Positions 1-5,715 are shown, counted from the stretch's first letter. The stretch: DNA of 6,331 nt from Alphaproteobacteria bacterium (GCA_005884745.1 VAZU01000103.1:2401-8731), one strand, 5' to 3'. Translations and numbers: made by a program. Notes: generated by a model from the sequence alone, not told the origin.

Positions 1-550
1 GGCCGAGGCCGAACCAGAGGAAAGCGGCCTCGTAGCCGCTCGACTGGATCATGTTGGCGATCGGCACCACGGTCAGCGCCGAGCCGGCGCCGAATCCGGC
101 TGCGGTCAGCCCGGCCGCGAGGCCGCGCCGGTCCGGGAACCACTTGAGCGCGTTGCCCACGCTGGCGCCGTAGATCACGCCGGCGCCGATGCCGCCGATT
201 GCGGCCCCGACGTAGAGCAACAAGAGCGAACTCGCGACCGAGTTGATGGCCCAAGCGATCGCCACCAGCACGCCGCTGCCGCACACCATCACCTTGGGAC
301 CGAACCGATCGACGAGGTAACCCTCGATCGGCACGAGCCACGTCTCGGTGAGGACGAAGATGGTGAAGGCGACCTGAATGGCCGCCCGGCCCCAATGATA
401 TTTCTGCTCGATCGGATTGACGAACAGGGTCCAGCCGTATTGCAGGTTGGCGATCATCACCATACAGATGATGCCGAAAATCAGTTGCCCCCAGCGCGTG
501 GCTTCGGAGGCGATGGGGCGGGCTTCCGCCGCTCCTGATGTCGTGGCCAT
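1..550 (-). CDS. oxlT: Oxalate/formate antiporter-like MFS transporter (5' part, cut by window edge)
   Basis: This is the N-terminal 183 residues of a major facilitator superfamily permease; the rest lies beyond position 1. The sequence resembles the oxalate/formate antiporter family, inner-membrane proteins that exchange a dicarboxylate for its decarboxylated product. Hydrophobic segments lie at about residues 21-44, 56-75, 87-106, 109-131 and 143-165. The MFS loop motif is GYLVDRFGPK at 77-86, and other family-like blocks are NLQYGWTLFVNPI at 35-47 and ALKWFPDRRGLAAG at 134-147. The ATG at 548-550 has an AAGGGA ribosome-binding site six bases upstream. The gene faces away from the zinc-ribbon gene behind it across a 350-bp leader. 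No formyl-CoA transferase or oxalyl-CoA decarboxylase gene is visible, so oxalate as the substrate rests on family resemblance alone. Related carboxylates are possible. Confidence 0.85.
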   Translation of the reverse strand, partial: MATTSGAAEARPIASEATRWGQLIFGIICMVMIANLQYGWTLFVNPIEQKYHWGRAAIQVAFTIFVLTETWLVPIEGYLVDRFGPKVMVCGSGVLVAIAWAINSVASSLLLLYVGAAIGGIGAGVIYGASVGNALKWFPDRRGLAAGLTAAGFGAGSALTVVPIANMIQSSGYEAAFLWFGLG

Positions 551-725
551 TTCCGTTCCCTTGGCGTTTATGGTTACCGCGGGGCTGGGCCCGCGTGGCA
601 TACAATATACTCAGAATGGGACGGCTGCCTAGTTCGCGGGCACGGTCTTCGCAGGCGGGCGCACGGAGTCTCGGGCGGGGGGTGCCTGGCGACGGGCTGG
701 GCGAGGGCAAACCGCGGAAAAACTT

Positions 726-752
726 TGTCGAAATAGCGACAGAAATGTGTCG
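726..752. promoter_or_regulatory. Three alternating TGTCG/CGACA boxes at 11-bp spacing
   Basis: TGTCG occurs at 726-730, its complement CGACA at 737-741 and TGTCG again at 748-752, so consecutive starts are exactly 11 bp apart, about one helical turn. The two gaps are also similar (AAATAG and GAAATG). This is the pattern expected of an operator bound by a dimer or oligomer on one DNA face. It lies about 180 bp upstream of the antiporter start. Which protein would bind is unknown, and chance is possible for such short words. Confidence 0.3.
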
Positions 753-875
753 GCAAGGCCATCCGAAAGGGACCAATCCCCCGGCAAGGTCGCGCCGGTT
801 AGCGGGGCAGGCCCGCGGCAAATTGTCTCGAGCCCTGACCTCGTGGACCGGCGCGGGTGCCGCAACGATCGGATG

Positions 876-899
876 CCGGCACCGGCTTACCGGCACCGG
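876..899. repeat. Short direct repeat CCGGCACCGG, two copies
   Basis: CCGGCACCGG occurs at 876-885 and again at 890-899, just past the stop codon of the minus-strand zinc-ribbon gene. On that strand either copy can pair imperfectly with GGTGCCG at 856-862, giving a weak hairpin with no T-run. It may act as an RNA 3' end, but the evidence is thin. Confidence 0.35.
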
Positions 900-900
900 G

Positions 901-1110
901 TTAGAAGTCGGACACCGCCTCGGGCCGCTGGATCAGCCGATACGGCCGACGCACGGAAGCCTGGGCGGACGATTCCATATTGCCGCGGCAGACCACGCAT
1001 TGGGGTGCGTTGCCGACATTGGTTGCCCGCGCGGACATCACCTCGTAGAGCGCCCCGCAATGGGGACAGAAGAATTTTCCCGCCGCACCCGTTCTCCATT
1101 CCTGGGCCAT
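901..1110 (-). CDS. Small zinc-ribbon protein, 69 residues, function unknown
   Basis: A small soluble protein with two CxxC knuckles: FCPHCGALYEV with Cys15 and Cys18, and QCVVCRGNM with Cys38 and Cys41. The 19-residue spacing suits one structural Zn(II) site of the zinc-ribbon or rubredoxin-knuckle type. The C-terminal block (PYRLIQRPE, 56-64) resembles the end of uncharacterised Bradyrhizobium proteins I recall with the same CPHCGALYEV start. The ATG at 1108-1110 is preceded by GGAG eight bases upstream, and a possible promoter lies at 1157-1185, so it probably has its own transcript. The stop is TAA. It could bind nucleic acid or a partner protein, but nothing in the sequence decides this. 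A competing minus-strand frame (887-1099) loses the cysteine pattern and is a shadow. Confidence 0.75.
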   Translation of the reverse strand: MAQEWRTGAAGKFFCPHCGALYEVMSARATNVGNAPQCVVCRGNMESSAQASVRRPYRLIQRPEAVSDF

Positions 1111-1156
1111 GTTGTGTCTCCGTTCGGTCCGAAGCGCGCCTTCAGCTATTATGTAT

Positions 1157-1185
1157 TATGTATACCAGACCGACAGGAAAAGCAA
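1157..1185 (-). promoter_or_regulatory. Candidate promoter for the zinc-ribbon gene
   Basis: On the minus strand a TTGCTT -35-like hexamer (1180-1185) and a TACATA -10-like hexamer (1157-1162) are separated by 17 bp. Transcription would start near 1150, giving a leader of about 40 bases. The element is in an AT-rich island within GC-rich DNA. The island holds two tandem TATTATG units (1147-1153, 1154-1160) followed by TATACC, which could also be an operator. Confidence 0.4.
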
Positions 1186-1225
1186 GGGGCCCGGCCCAAG
1201 AAGGGGCGGCGGTGCAGCAATGTCA

Positions 1226-1246
1226 GAGCCGCCGAAACGCCGGCTC
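1226..1246 (-). terminator. Hairpin downstream of the cupin gene, possible terminator
   Basis: GAGCCG (1226-1231) pairs with CGGCTC (1241-1246). The stem extends by two more pairs after one C-C mismatch and closes on an AAA loop. It lies about 30 bases past the cupin stop codon on the minus strand. No U-run follows, so it may be a weak or Rho-assisted end, or simply a stable RNA 3' structure. Confidence 0.35.
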
Positions 1247-1275
1247 GTAAGGATGCAATCAACCGCCCGCCTGCT

Positions 1276-1719
1276 TCAGCCGTTCGGCCGCTTCGCCTGG
1301 GGTACCAGCAGCGCCGCGTTGGCGCTTTTCAAGAACTCGACCGTGGCGAACACCAGCTCGGTATCGCCGATGTTCTCGAGATCGTGCACCTTGAACTCGC
1401 CGTTGCGGTAGGTCTCGTGCCGGGTCTCGCCGGCCCGATAGGCGTGCTCGACGGTCGAGCCGTCCTGCAGGTGCTGCCGTCCGCGTCCCGGCGTGATCGC
1501 CGACCAGAAATAATCAAGCACGTGGCGATAAAATCCGACCCGTTCGCCGGGTTTCAGCCGGATCGTCCACACGCGGACCCGGTCGCTCTCCGACAATAGC
1601 TCGGTGCCGACGCATCCGTTCGGATCCTGGCGCTCCTGCTCGAATTCGCGGACAAGCCATTGCGGCCAAGCGGTTTTCTCCGCGCGAACGGCCTTCTTGT
1701 CCATCATGGTAAGGGTCAT
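1276..1719 (-). CDS. Single-domain cupin protein, 147 residues
   Basis: A small cytosolic cupin. Motif 1 runs from Gly58 through FYRHVLDYFW (63-72), and motif 2 is GEFKVHDLENIG (107-118) with His112 and Asn116 in the usual H-x3-N spacing. In canonical cupins motif 1 has G-x5-H-x-H; here the first of these positions is Tyr64 and only His66 remains. The metal site is therefore altered or reduced unless other residues fill in. The remainder resembles the cupin-domain proteins of proteobacterial catabolic clusters. I chose ATG 1717-1719 because GGGAG lies six bases upstream. An in-frame start at 1812 would add 31 basic, unrelated residues overlapping the intergenic gap, and a start at 1706 lacks a ribosome-binding site. 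It is divergent from the FAD monooxygenase and may share its control. The exact function is unknown. Confidence 0.85.
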   Translation of the reverse strand: MTLTMMDKKAVRAEKTAWPQWLVREFEQERQDPNGCVGTELLSESDRVRVWTIRLKPGERVGFYRHVLDYFWSAITPGRGRQHLQDGSTVEHAYRAGETRHETYRNGEFKVHDLENIGDTELVFATVEFLKSANAALLVPQAKRPNG

Positions 1720-1771
1720 GGCTCGCTCCCGCGATGCGATGGGTCGCTGCCAATGTATAACCGTGGGCCGT

Positions 1772-1789
1772 GTTGGCAAGGAAGCCAAC
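1772..1789. promoter_or_regulatory. Perfect inverted repeat GTTGGC-N6-GCCAAC between divergent genes
   Basis: GTTGGC (1772-1777), spacer AAGGAA, GCCAAC (1784-1789). The perfect 6-bp arms sit in the 95-bp gap between the divergent cupin and monooxygenase starts, about 26 bp upstream of the monooxygenase GTG. The core fits the T-N11-A pattern of LysR-type regulator boxes, but no regulator gene is in the window. A further GCCAA is at 1749-1753. TATAAC at 1756-1761 could be a plus-strand -10 element, but its -35 partner is poor. Confidence 0.45.
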
Positions 1790-1814
1790 GGCCGGGCGGC
1801 TCGGAGACGCAAAC

Positions 1815-3035
1815 GTGGAACCCTCGCGGCGTGCGCTGGTGATCGGCGGCTCGATGAGCGGGCTGTTCGCCGCGCTGGCGCTGTCGCGCCGCGGCTGGGA
1901 CGTCGAAGTGTTCGAGCGGGTCGAGGGCGAGCTTGCCGGCCGCGGCGCCGGGATCGTGGCGCAGCCGCAATTGCGGGCCGTGTTTCGCGCCGTCGGCCTC
2001 GACCCAGACGTCGAGCTCGGCGTCGAGGTGCGCCGGCGGCGGATGTTGGACCGCACCGGCCAGGTGATCGGCGAGAGCGAATGCCCGCAGACCCTGACTT
2101 CGTGGGACCGACTTTTTCGCATGCTCCGCGATGCCTTTCCGGGCGAACGCTACCATCGCGGCATGGCGCTCGACCGCGTCGAGCAGCGCGCCGGCGGCGT
2201 CATCGCGCATTTCGCCGGCGGCGCCACCGCGACCGGGGAGCTTTTGATCGGTGCCGACGGCCTGCGCTCGAGCGTTCGGCAGCAATTCCTGCCCGATCTC
2301 GCGCCGCTCTATGCCGGTTATGTCGCCTGGCGGGCGCTCATTGCCGAGGAAGCGATCCCCGCCTCGGTCCACCGCGATCTGTTCGCCTACATGGTGTTCG
2401 CGCTCCCGCCCGGCGAGCAGATCCTCGGCTACCCGGTGGCGGGCCCGAACGACGACCTGCGTTCCGGATACCGCCGCTACAATCTGGTCTGGTACCGGCC
2501 CGCGGACGAGAGGACCGAGCTCGAGGATCTGCTGACCGACGCGTCCGGCAATGTGCATGACCTTTCCATTCCGCCGCCGCTGATCCGGCCCGAGGTCATC
2601 GGCGCGATGCGCACGGCGGCCGCAAAACTGGTGCCGCCGCAATTCCAGGAAATCGTGCGCCTGGCGGCCCAGCCGTTCCTGCAGCCGATCTATGACCTCG
2701 AAGCGCCGCACATCGCGTTCGGCCGGGTGGCGATCCTGGGCGATGCGGCTTTCGTGGCACGCCCGCATGTGGCGGCCGGCGTGGTGAAGGCCGCGGAGGA
2801 CGCGCTGGCGCTCGCCGAGGCGCTTGAAGCCTCTGCCGGCGTCGAGCAAGCGCTCCGAGTTTACGAAGCCGACCGCATCGGGGTCGGCCGGCGCATCATC
2901 GAGCGGGCGCGGCATCTCGGCGCCTACCTGCAGGCGGAGCTTCGCAGCGTCGAGGAACGCGATTTTGCCGCGCGCCACCGCACGGTCGAGGCGGTGATGG
3001 CGGAGACCGCCGTGATGGATTTTTTGTATCGCTAG
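1815..3035 (+). CDS. FAD-dependent aromatic monooxygenase, 2,6-dihydroxypyridine 3-monooxygenase type
   Basis: A 406-residue class A flavoprotein monooxygenase, expected to hydroxylate an aromatic or N-heteroaromatic ring with NAD(P)H and O2 in the cytosol. Domains and motifs in order: the Rossmann nucleotide fold ALVIGGSMSGL (7-17) ending in the ribose-binding acidic residue Glu34; GRGAGIVAQPQL (42-53); the DG motif GADG (146-149); YAGYVAWR (166-173); and the GD motif LGDAA (308-312) followed by RPH at 316-318. The GTGIV-QPEL-like, YAGYV-WR and RPHAAAG-like blocks match the nicotine-pathway 2,6-dihydroxypyridine hydroxylase as I remember it. The substrate is not proven by this. I chose GTG 1815 because GGAG lies eight bases upstream and the fold starts seven residues in; a GTG at 1770 has no good ribosome-binding site and would put coding sequence across the inverted repeat. 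It is divergent from the cupin gene and ends at TAG inside a repeat unit. Confidence 0.9.
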   Translation: MEPSRRALVIGGSMSGLFAALALSRRGWDVEVFERVEGELAGRGAGIVAQPQLRAVFRAVGLDPDVELGVEVRRRRMLDRTGQVIGESECPQTLTSWDRLFRMLRDAFPGERYHRGMALDRVEQRAGGVIAHFAGGATATGELLIGADGLRSSVRQQFLPDLAPLYAGYVAWRALIAEEAIPASVHRDLFAYMVFALPPGEQILGYPVAGPNDDLRSGYRRYNLVWYRPADERTELEDLLTDASGNVHDLSIPPPLIRPEVIGAMRTAAAKLVPPQFQEIVRLAAQPFLQPIYDLEAPHIAFGRVAILGDAAFVARPHVAAGVVKAAEDALALAEALEASAGVEQALRVYEADRIGVGRRIIERARHLGAYLQAELRSVEERDFAARHRTVEAVMAETAVMDFLYR

Positions 3036-3092
3036 GCACCGTCGTTCCGGAAGCCGCGAAGCGGCTATCCGGAATCCATGAACACGGTGCCA
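3035..3092 (-). repeat. Intergenic palindromic repeat, family A copy 1 (minus orientation)
   Basis: A nested stem-loop. Outer arms are GGCACCG (3035-3041) and CGGTGCC (3085-3091). The inner 13-bp stem has arms TTCCGGA (3045-3051) with TCCGGAA (3068-3074) and AGCCGC (3052-3057) with GCGGCT (3061-3066), one bulged A and a GAA loop. Its reverse complement carries the pattern TGGATTCCGG...CCGGAACGACG shared with the copy at 6281-6331. It overlaps the last base of the monooxygenase stop codon and probably serves as an RNA 3' structure for it. Confidence 0.8.
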
Positions 3093-3104
3093 AATCATTG
3101 AGCT

Positions 3105-3156
3105 CGGTGGTCATGGGTTCCGGGCTCGCGCCTTCGGCGCGCCCCGGAAAGACGCA
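3105..3156 (+). repeat. Intergenic palindromic repeat, family A copy 2 (plus orientation)
   Basis: The unit begins GTGGTCATGGGTTCCGGG. It forms a hairpin with TTCCGGG (3118-3124) pairing CCCGGAA (3143-3149) and CGCGCC (3127-3132) pairing GGCGCG (3136-3141) around a TTC loop. It is the same family as copy 1 in inverted orientation, so the two units face each other in the gap between two convergent genes. This hairpin would lie close behind the stop of the minus-strand dehydrogenase gene and could help end its transcript. Confidence 0.8.
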
Positions 3157-3164
3157 GAACAAAT

Positions 3165-4067
3165 TTACTGCCTCCTGATTCCGGCCATCGCTTCGAGCAC
3201 GGCGCACACCGAGGCGGTGTCGTCGCCGCCGTGGCCGTTCGCCATCGCGGCCGCGTAGATCGGGCCCGTCGCGCTGAACAGCGGCGTGGGGCAGGCGAGC
3301 TCGCGGGCGAAATCGCCGATGACGGTCATGTCCTTCTGCCAGGTTTTCACCCGCATGGTGACGTTGTCGCCGTCGTAGCGGTTCTCCGCCATCATGGGGC
3401 CGCGCAGCTCGAATACCCGCGAGGTGCCGGCGCCGGCCGAGATCAGCTCGAAGATCTTCTTCGGGTCGAGCCCGGCCTTGATCCCGAGCACGAATGCCTC
3501 GGCGCTCGCCACGTTGTGAATGGCGACGAGCAAATTGGCGACGAACTTCATCTTGGTGCCGTTGCCGAACGCGCCGAGATCGTGGGCCTGGCGCGAGAAC
3601 GCGGCGAAGATCGGCTCGAGCGCGGCGACGCTCGCGCGCTCGCCGCTGGCGTAGATGACCAGGTCCTTGACCTTGGCTTGGGCGCCGGTGCCGCTGATCG
3701 GACAATCGAGCAGGACGTGACCGGCGGCGCGCAATGCCTGCTCCGCTTCGATCTTGTCGGAAAGCGCGAAGGTGCTCATCTCGGCGAGGATGCGCCGGGG
3801 CAGCTTGGCCGCCGCGATCTCCGCGACGGTCGCGTGCAGCGCCTGCGGATCGGGCAGGCTCACGAGGATATTGGGCGCGCGTTCGGCGAGCTTCGCCGCC
3901 GCTTGCGCGATTTCGATCCCGGCCGCCTCCGCCTCGCCGCGGCGCGCCGCATCGATGTCGTGGCCGATCACGCGCCAGCCGGCGGCGACGAGATTGCGGC
4001 CGATCGCCCCGCCCGTGAGGCCGAGCCCGATGATGCCGACCGGATTGTCTCGATCTGGTTTGCGCAT
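3165..4067 (-). CDS. 3-hydroxyisobutyrate dehydrogenase-family NAD(P)-dependent oxidoreductase
   Basis: A 300-residue cytosolic beta-hydroxyacid dehydrogenase, the usual length for this family, which interconverts short beta-hydroxyacids and their semialdehydes (3-hydroxyisobutyrate, tartronate semialdehyde and similar). The N-terminal Rossmann fold has GIIGLGLTGGAIGRNL (11-26). The substrate-binding stretch is DCPISGTGAQAK (121-132), where the common S-G-G is S-G-T. The catalytic-lysine region is GNGTKMKFVANLL (168-180), with Lys174 in the catalytic position and Asn178 nearby. Its substrate cannot be read from the sequence. The start is ATG 4065-4067, with GGAG five bases upstream. The same frame stays open back to 4661, but that extension is antisense to the GlcG-like gene and lacks domain features. 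It is divergent from the GlcG-like gene across 144 bp and convergent with the monooxygenase. Confidence 0.9.
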   Translation of the reverse strand: MRKPDRDNPVGIIGLGLTGGAIGRNLVAAGWRVIGHDIDAARRGEAEAAGIEIAQAAAKLAERAPNILVSLPDPQALHATVAEIAAAKLPRRILAEMSTFALSDKIEAEQALRAAGHVLLDCPISGTGAQAKVKDLVIYASGERASVAALEPIFAAFSRQAHDLGAFGNGTKMKFVANLLVAIHNVASAEAFVLGIKAGLDPKKIFELISAGAGTSRVFELRGPMMAENRYDGDNVTMRVKTWQKDMTVIGDFARELACPTPLFSATGPIYAAAMANGHGGDDTASVCAVLEAMAGIRRQ

Positions 4068-4141
4068 TCCTGCTCCGATCTCGGTCTGTCTCGATGCAAC
4101 GCTAGCACGCGAGGCCGTCACCCGGAACCGAGCGCACCGCA

Positions 4142-4170
4142 TTGGCGAGCGGGAACGGGCGTGATATTGG
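4142..4170 (+). promoter_or_regulatory. Candidate promoter for the GlcG-like gene
   Basis: TTGGCG (4142-4147) and TATTGG (4165-4170) are separated by 17 bp and would give a leader of about 35 bases before the ATG at 4212. TTGGC words at 4142 and 4167 and the complementary GCCAA at 4192 start exactly 25 bp apart, so the region may also hold an operator. I find no comparably good promoter for the divergent dehydrogenase. Confidence 0.4.
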
Positions 4171-4211
4171 CCCATCGTTGTCCCCCGGATTGCCAAAAAG
4201 CGGGAGCCGCC

Positions 4212-4643
4212 ATGTCCGTCACCCTCGCGCCGGCCAGCACCATCGTCGAGGTCGCGCTGAAAAAAGGACGCGAGACGAATTGCGCGCCGCTCACCGTCGC
4301 CGTGCTCGATGCCGGCGGTCATCTCGTGGCGTTCAAGCGCGAGGACCGATCGGGAATCTTGCGGCCCGACATCGCCATGGCCAAGGCCTGGGGCGCGCTG
4401 GGCATGGGGTTCGGCACCCGCGAGCTCGCCGATCGCGCGCAAAAGATGCCGATGTTCGTCAGCGCGCTCGCCGCCGTCAGCGCCGGCCGCATGGTGCCGG
4501 TGCCGGGCGGAGTTTTGATCAAGAGCCAAGCCGGCGAAGTGCTGGGAGCGGTCGGCATTTCCGGCGACACATCGGACAAGGACGAGGCCTGCGCGGTCGC
4601 CGGCATCGAGGCCGCGGGCCTGAAGGCGGCGACCGGGGCGTAG
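4212..4643 (+). CDS. GlcG/HbpS-like protein (heme-binding / DUF336 family)
   Basis: A 143-residue single-domain protein of the GlcG/HbpS family, whose members are found in glycolate, diol and aromatic catabolic operons and in a heme-sensing system; most have no proven activity. Family blocks are LTVAVLDAGGHLVAFKRED (27-45), a helix near IAMAKAWGALGMG (54-66), PVPGGVLI (96-103), and the Gly/Asp-rich end GAVGISGDTSDKDEACA (112-128). No signal peptide or membrane segment is visible, so it is probably cytosolic. ATG 4212 has GGGAG five bases upstream. A longer open frame extends back to 3231 but is antisense to the dehydrogenase. Its divergent pairing with the dehydrogenase suggests joint use in hydroxyacid metabolism, which is an inference. 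It is followed 12 bases later by a structured repeat that may end its transcript. Confidence 0.88.
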   Translation: MSVTLAPASTIVEVALKKGRETNCAPLTVAVLDAGGHLVAFKREDRSGILRPDIAMAKAWGALGMGFGTRELADRAQKMPMFVSALAAVSAGRMVPVPGGVLIKSQAGEVLGAVGISGDTSDKDEACAVAGIEAAGLKAATGA

Positions 4644-4655
4644 CAGGCTCTGTCG

Positions 4656-4751
4656 TGTCATCGCCCGCGCATGCGGGCGACCCAGTAATCGCCTGGCACT
4701 CTTTTAAGAGATCGGAGGATACTGGGTGGCCCGCATTCGCGGGCCATGACA
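4656..4751. repeat. 96-bp cloverleaf-foldable intergenic repeat, family B
   Basis: An outer stem TGTCAT (4656-4661) with ATGACA (4746-4751) encloses three arms. The first is CGCCCGC-GCAT-GCGGGCG (4662-4679). The second is ACCCAGTA (4680-4687) with TACTGGGT (4720-4727), capped by CTCTT-TT-AAGAG (4699-4710). The third is GGCCCGC-ATTC-GCGGGCC (4728-4745). It resembles the dispersed 'TGTCATCGCCCGC...GCGGGCCATGACA' type repeats I know from Bradyrhizobium genomes. It fills the gap between two convergent genes and may act as a bidirectional transcript end. It is not a tRNA: arm lengths and conserved bases do not fit. Confidence 0.85.
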
Positions 4752-4764
4752 GATCTCAGTGCGT

Positions 4765-5715
4765 CTACAGCGCCACCTCCAGCAAATCTCTCCCGACCAC
4801 GATGTTGCCGGCAAACGTCTTGCGCACCGCTGCGGTCCACACCTCGGGCGTGACCGATTTGTCGTCGCCCGGGACGAAATGATTGAGCACCAGCATCTTC
4901 ACCTCGGCGGCGGCGGCGATGCGCCCGACGTCCTCGGCGAGGGTATGGCTCGCCTTGAGGTGCGCCATCAGCGTCGCCGCGTTGGGATTCTTCTGCACCA
5001 GCGCTTCCAGCGCCGGCCCGTACATGACTTCGTGGACCAGCACGTCGGCGCCTTTGGCGAACTCGGCGAGCGGCGGGAAATACGTGGTGTCGCCGGAGAA
5101 CACGATGGTCTTGCCGCCGAACTCGAATTTCAGCGCATAGCTCTCGACGATCGGCGGATGCACGTTGCGCAGCGCCGTCACCTTCACGTCCTCGCTGGCG
5201 AACACCGGACCTTGCGCATAGGTGTGCGCGCTCACCAGCTTGCGCAGGTCCGGGCGACCTTCGTCGGCGATCCGCGTGTCGATGTCGAAGCGCTCGGATT
5301 GCCAATAGGCGTCGAGCAGCTCCTGGATGCCGGCGGGCCCATAGGCGTCGATACTGCTGCGCAATCCGGTCGCCCACGCGTTGTAGACGAGCGGGCCGAG
5401 CTCGAGGTTGTGGTCGGAATGATGGTGCGTGATGAAGATGTAGCGCAGCGCCGGCAGCGGCAGGCCGGCCTCCACCAGCTTGAAGGTGACCCCGTAGCCC
5501 GCGTCGATCACATACGGCACGTTGCGGTAGACGATCAGGTTCGAACTCGGCGTCGGCGCATAGGAGGTGACTCGCGGACCGCCCTTGGTGCCGAGCAGCA
5601 CCAGCCGGTCGCGGCCGAGCCCGGGCTGCTGCGCGCGGCCCAGCGTCGGCCGCAGGAGCGCGGTTCCGAGCCCGAGGGCGGCGCCGATCAGAATTTTTCT
5701 GCGCCTCGCGTCCAT
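4765..5715 (-). CDS. Tat-exported metallo-beta-lactamase-fold hydrolase (RNase Z/arylsulfatase-like branch)
   Basis: A 316-residue MBL-fold protein. The start MDARRRKILIGAALGLG is a twin-arginine-type signal (Arg4-Arg6), with a hydrophobic core at 8-21 and a likely cleavage near Ala28, so the enzyme should act in the periplasm. The metal ligands are complete: THHHSDH (96-102) with His97, His99, Asp101 and His102; His186 in NVHPP; Asp209 in FSGDTTYF; and His279 in LNHF. The HTLAEDVG segment (257-264) resembles the HTS-type motif of the RNase Z/arylsulfatase branch, but the export signal argues against a tRNA-processing role. The substrate is unknown; an ester or sulfate ester is plausible. ATG 5713-5715 has GGGGAG nine bases upstream. 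The CMD-family pseudogene ends 37 bp upstream on the same strand, so the two were probably co-transcribed. Confidence 0.9.
   Translation of the reverse strand: MDARRRKILIGAALGLGTALLRPTLGRAQQPGLGRDRLVLLGTKGGPRVTSYAPTPSSNLIVYRNVPYVIDAGYGVTFKLVEAGLPLPALRYIFITHHHSDHNLELGPLVYNAWATGLRSSIDAYGPAGIQELLDAYWQSERFDIDTRIADEGRPDLRKLVSAHTYAQGPVFASEDVKVTALRNVHPPIVESYALKFEFGGKTIVFSGDTTYFPPLAEFAKGADVLVHEVMYGPALEALVQKNPNAATLMAHLKASHTLAEDVGRIAAAAEVKMLVLNHFVPGDDKSVTPEVWTAAVRKTFAGNIVVGRDLLEVAL

Larger units (their letters stand above)
551..900. other. Gene-free 350-bp leader region between zinc-ribbon gene and antiporter
   Basis: I see no convincing gene here; the short open frames on both strands show no recognisable protein features. 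It should contain the antiporter's promoter and 5' leader. On the minus strand, CGCGGG (590-595 read in reverse) can pair with CCCGCG (578-583) to form a 6-bp hairpin about 28 bases before the antiporter start. An AT-rich patch at 600-610 reads GTATATTGTATGC on the minus strand. It could be a -10 element or an imperfect palindromic operator, but I find no good -35 partner. Evenly spaced TGTCG boxes (726-752) and a short direct repeat (876-899) are listed separately. Confidence 0.6.

Noticed and set aside
629..865. Minus-strand 78-residue open frame in the antiporter leader
   Set aside because: Composition is Arg/Pro-rich, there is no clear ribosome-binding site and no recognisable motif.
538..1599. 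353-residue plus-strand open frame
   Set aside because: It runs antisense through the zinc-ribbon and cupin genes, is rich in Arg/Gly/Pro, and has no recognisable motif; it is a high-GC shadow frame.
1716..3098. 460-residue minus-strand open frame
   Set aside because: It is antisense to the FAD monooxygenase, which has clear FAD motifs and a ribosome-binding site. The His/Arg-rich product (PGAAAG, RRDRHR-like runs) is typical of the complement of a GC-rich gene.
3231..4211. Plus-strand upstream extension of the GlcG-like gene
   Set aside because: It is antisense to the dehydrogenase; family similarity starts only at ATG 4212, preceded by GGGAG.
4068..4661. N-terminal extension of the HIBADH-family gene in the same open frame
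   Set aside because: It overlaps the GlcG-like gene antisense and has no dehydrogenase features; the Rossmann fold starts right after ATG 4067, which has a good ribosome-binding site.
4656..4751. tRNA or tmRNA-like gene suggested by the cloverleaf fold
   Set aside because: Arm lengths, loop sizes and the conserved T-arm and D-arm bases of tRNA are missing; it fits an intergenic repeat.
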